This document shows positions 62,323-64,000 of a stretch of 64,000 nucleotides of DNA, piece by piece. The notes under the pieces are model-generated. The model was not told where the DNA came from. It saw only the letters and a list, made by a program, of their open reading frames with translations, and searched no databases. Within the stretch, counting starts at the first letter, position 1, and each line of letters begins with the position of its first letter. The position numbers and the translations under genes were made by a program. Source of the stretch: a bacterium (GTDB lineage Bacteria; Oederibacteriota; Muellerivitia; Muellerivitales; Muellerivitaceae); contig DASZRK010000017.1 in the NCBI GenBank assembly GCA_035549195.1, positions 310,001 to 374,000 of the forward strand, read 5' to 3'.

Positions 62323-63132
62323 TCAAGCTTTCGGTGCGGCGGGTTCTTCCTTCTTGATGTCGAGGTTCATGCCCACGATATTGGCGCCGGCGTCCACATA
62401 AAGGATCTCCCCGGTCACCGCCGAGGACAGGCTGCTGGCCAGGTAGGTCGCGGTCCCGCCCACTTCGTCCTGGGAGACGTTGCGGCGCAGCGGGGTCATC
62501 TCTTCGGAGGCCTTCAGCATGCTCTTGATGCCGCCGACGGCTGAAGAGGCCAGGGTCTTGATGGCGCCGGCCGAAATGGCGTTGACGCGGATGTTCTTCG
62601 GGCCCAGGTCATAAGCCAGGTAGCGCACATTGGCCTCCAAGGCGGCCTTGGCCACGCCCATCACGTTGTAATTGGGGATCACCTTCACCGAACCGTAATA
62701 GGTCAGGGCGATGATGCTGGCGCCGTCGTTCAGGAGAGGGACGGCCGGGCGGGTAATGGCGATCAAGCTATAGGCCGAAATGTCCATGGCCAGGTGGAAG
62801 CCGGCGCGGCTGGTATTGGTGAAAGTGCCCTTCAGATCGTCCCGGTTGGCGAACGCGATGCAATGGACCAGGATGTCGAACTTGCCCCAGGTCTTCTCCA
62901 CTTCCTTATATAAGGCCTCGATCTCGTTGTCCTTGGACACATCACAGGGCAGGATGAGCTTGGAGCCGACGGACTCGGCCAGGGGGCGGACCCGTTTTTC
63001 CAGGGCCTCGCCCAGGTAATTGAAGCCCAGTTCGGCACCTTCCGCGTGCAAAGCCTTGGCGATCCCCCAGGCAATGGACATGTCGTTGGCGACCCCGAAG
63101 ATGAAGGCTTTCTTTCCGGACAAGAGACCCAT
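62323..63132 (-). CDS. fabI: Enoyl-[acyl-carrier-protein] reductase (NADH)
   Basis: A 269-residue short-chain dehydrogenase of the FabI type, the last reduction in each round of fatty-acid synthesis. The start at 63132 follows GGAGG six bases upstream. The N-terminal cofactor motif is FIFGVANDMSIAWGIA; the active-site Tyr155 and Lys162 (YNVMGVAK, spacing Tyr-x6-Lys) and the TYYGS loop are present, as is SAGAIKTLASSAVGG near the substrate helix. The tail KKEEPAAPKA is an extra short charged end. Likely the housekeeping enzyme and target of triclosan-type inhibitors. Confidence 0.96.
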   Translation of the reverse strand: MGLLSGKKAFIFGVANDMSIAWGIAKALHAEGAELGFNYLGEALEKRVRPLAESVGSKLILPCDVSKDNEIEALYKEVEKTWGKFDILVHCIAFANRDDLKGTFTNTSRAGFHLAMDISAYSLIAITRPAVPLLNDGASIIALTYYGSVKVIPNYNVMGVAKAALEANVRYLAYDLGPKNIRVNAISAGAIKTLASSAVGGIKSMLKASEEMTPLRRNVSQDEVGGTATYLASSLSSAVTGEILYVDAGANIVGMNLDIKKEEPAAPKA

Positions 63133-63286
63133 GGACTTCCTCCAAGTTGGACATGAGCAACAGCGAACTAAATTAGCCTGTTTCCTGGGGCCTTTAAAGC
63201 AGAAAAGGGGCCCGGGACAGGGCCTTTATTTAATCCGGCCGGTCCCGAATAATGGCGCGATCCTTAGAACCTTCCCGGGATAGGCC

Positions 63287-63592
63287 ATGATCAAACATAT
63301 CGTGATGTGGAAATTGAAGGCGACGGACCCCGGCGCCAAGAAGGCCGCCGCGATCGAATTGAAAGAAGCCTTGGAGGGACTGAAGGGAAAGGTGCCCCAG
63401 GTCCGTTCGCTCGAGGTCGGGATCAACTTCAACCCCGCCGACACCGCCAGCGACGTTTCCCTCTATACCGTCTTCGACAGCCAAGCGGACCTGGACCTTT
63501 ACCAGAAGCATCCCGACCACCTGAAGGTGGTGGAGGTGGTCAAACGCCTGACCTCCGAGCGCCGCGTTTCGGATTATGAGACCCAAGGATGA
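63287..63592 (+). CDS. Dabb (stress-responsive A/B barrel) domain protein
   Basis: A 101-residue protein made of one Dabb domain, a dimeric ferredoxin-like alpha/beta barrel. The opening MIKHIVMWKLK, the helix ELKEALEGLKGKVPQV, the strand SLEVGINFNP and the end HPDHLKVVEVVKRL with the conserved His residues are typical. Members bind or convert small hydrophobic compounds, often with no known substrate. It precedes the exonuclease gene by 13 bases. Confidence 0.88.
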   Translation: MIKHIVMWKLKATDPGAKKAAAIELKEALEGLKGKVPQVRSLEVGINFNPADTASDVSLYTVFDSQADLDLYQKHPDHLKVVEVVKRLTSERRVSDYETQG

Positions 63593-63605
63593 ACAGGAGG
63601 CTGCC

Positions 63606-64000
63606 ATGCCCAAGACTCCGAGCGTGAAGAAAAAGCCGAAAGCAGTGAAGGCTCCCAAGGTCGTGAAAGGGGTCGTTCGAAAGGGGGGCGCCACCCTGAA
63701 GATCGCCACCTTCAACGCCAATTCCATCCGGGCCCGCATGCCCATCCTTTTGGATTGGTTGAAGAAGGAGAAGCCCGACGTGCTGGCGGTGCAGGAGACC
63801 AAGGTCCAAGACATCGAGTTCCCGAGAGATGTGATCGAAGGCGCGGGTTGGAAAGTGGTCTTTCACGGCCAGAAAAGCTACAACGGGGTGGCCTTCATCT
63901 CGAAGAGGCCCATGGAAAAGGTCGACGCGGGTTTTTACAAGAAGGCCGACGAGCAGGCACGGTTCATCGCCGGTACCTATGAGGGCGTGCGGCTCTTCAA
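63606..64000 (+). CDS. xth: Exodeoxyribonuclease III, N-terminal part
   Basis: The gene runs off the right edge; 131 residues are visible from the ATG at 63606, which follows AGGAGG. The endonuclease/exonuclease/phosphatase domain starts at about residue 34 with LKIATFNANSIRARMPILLDWL and continues with DVLAVQETKVQD (metal-binding Glu in QETK) and SYNGVAFISK. Before it lies a Lys/Pro/Val-rich basic extension of about 33 residues (TPSVKKKPKAVKAPKVVK) not found in the usual enzyme. The protein acts on abasic sites and 3' ends in base-excision repair. Confidence 0.92.
   Translation, partial: MPKTPSVKKKPKAVKAPKVVKGVVRKGGATLKIATFNANSIRARMPILLDWLKKEKPDVLAVQETKVQDIEFPRDVIEGAGWKVVFHGQKSYNGVAFISKRPMEKVDAGFYKKADEQARFIAGTYEGVRLF

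Overview
The window is G+C-rich (37 of 60 bases in one addA line I counted), densely coded, bacterial chromosomal DNA. Lipoprotein signal peptides, two predicted outer-membrane beta-barrels, an ArnC-like polyprenyl-phosphate sugar transferase and GT-C type membrane glycosyltransferases point to a two-membraned (Gram-negative type) organism. Nothing seen fixes the phylum. No rRNA, tRNA, CRISPR array, transposase or integrase was recognised. Many neighbouring genes overlap by four bases (ATGA or GTGA), so much of the window is translationally coupled operons.

Layout. 1-7580: an M3 peptidase N-terminus, a RecB-like nuclease ending in a clamp-binding-like peptide, a hairpin repeat array, a HEAT-repeat protein, a LysM lipoprotein, a quinone oxidoreductase with a small Cys protein, a PQQ-type sugar dehydrogenase, an RraB-like protein and ispH. 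7594-15145: an addB-addA recombination operon split by an AT-rich gene of unknown function, with dispersed-repeat sequence embedded in frame in both large genes. 15131-37530: a 22-kb surface-glycan locus in three transcription units. It holds six paralogous GT-C-like membrane glycosyltransferases, one YfhO-like membrane protein, two DegT/WecE-type aminotransferases, a GMC oxidoreductase with a Cys cluster, two methyltransferases, an ArnC-like GT2 and a sulfotransferase. 37588-49427: trmL, a DUF255 lipoprotein, a DUF3078 outer-membrane protein, mscL, a zincin, an alpha/beta hydrolase, a methyltransferase, a BtuF-like protein and an orphan histidine kinase with eleven PAS domains. 49434-58791: a DUF2231-cytochrome P460 fusion, TPR proteins, a rhodanese/DoxX pair, an AI-2E-type permease, an aldo/keto reductase with a basic tail, a NUDIX hydrolase and a NYN protein. 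58847-64000: a spore-photolyase-like radical SAM protein, lexA and radC diverging from one symmetric operator, an AT-rich ORF6N gene with a 35-bp perfect palindrome inside it, fabI, a Dabb protein and the start of exodeoxyribonuclease III.

How the genes may work together. In the glycan locus a plausible chain is: the WecE-like aminotransferase makes a nucleotide amino-sugar, the GT2 moves it to undecaprenyl phosphate, and the GT-C paralogs transfer it on the periplasmic side to different acceptors, with oxidation, methylation and sulfation as tailoring steps. This is inferred from families and gene order; donor and acceptor are not visible in the sequence. DNA repair is the second theme: addAB, a stand-alone RecB-like nuclease, radC, lexA and xth.
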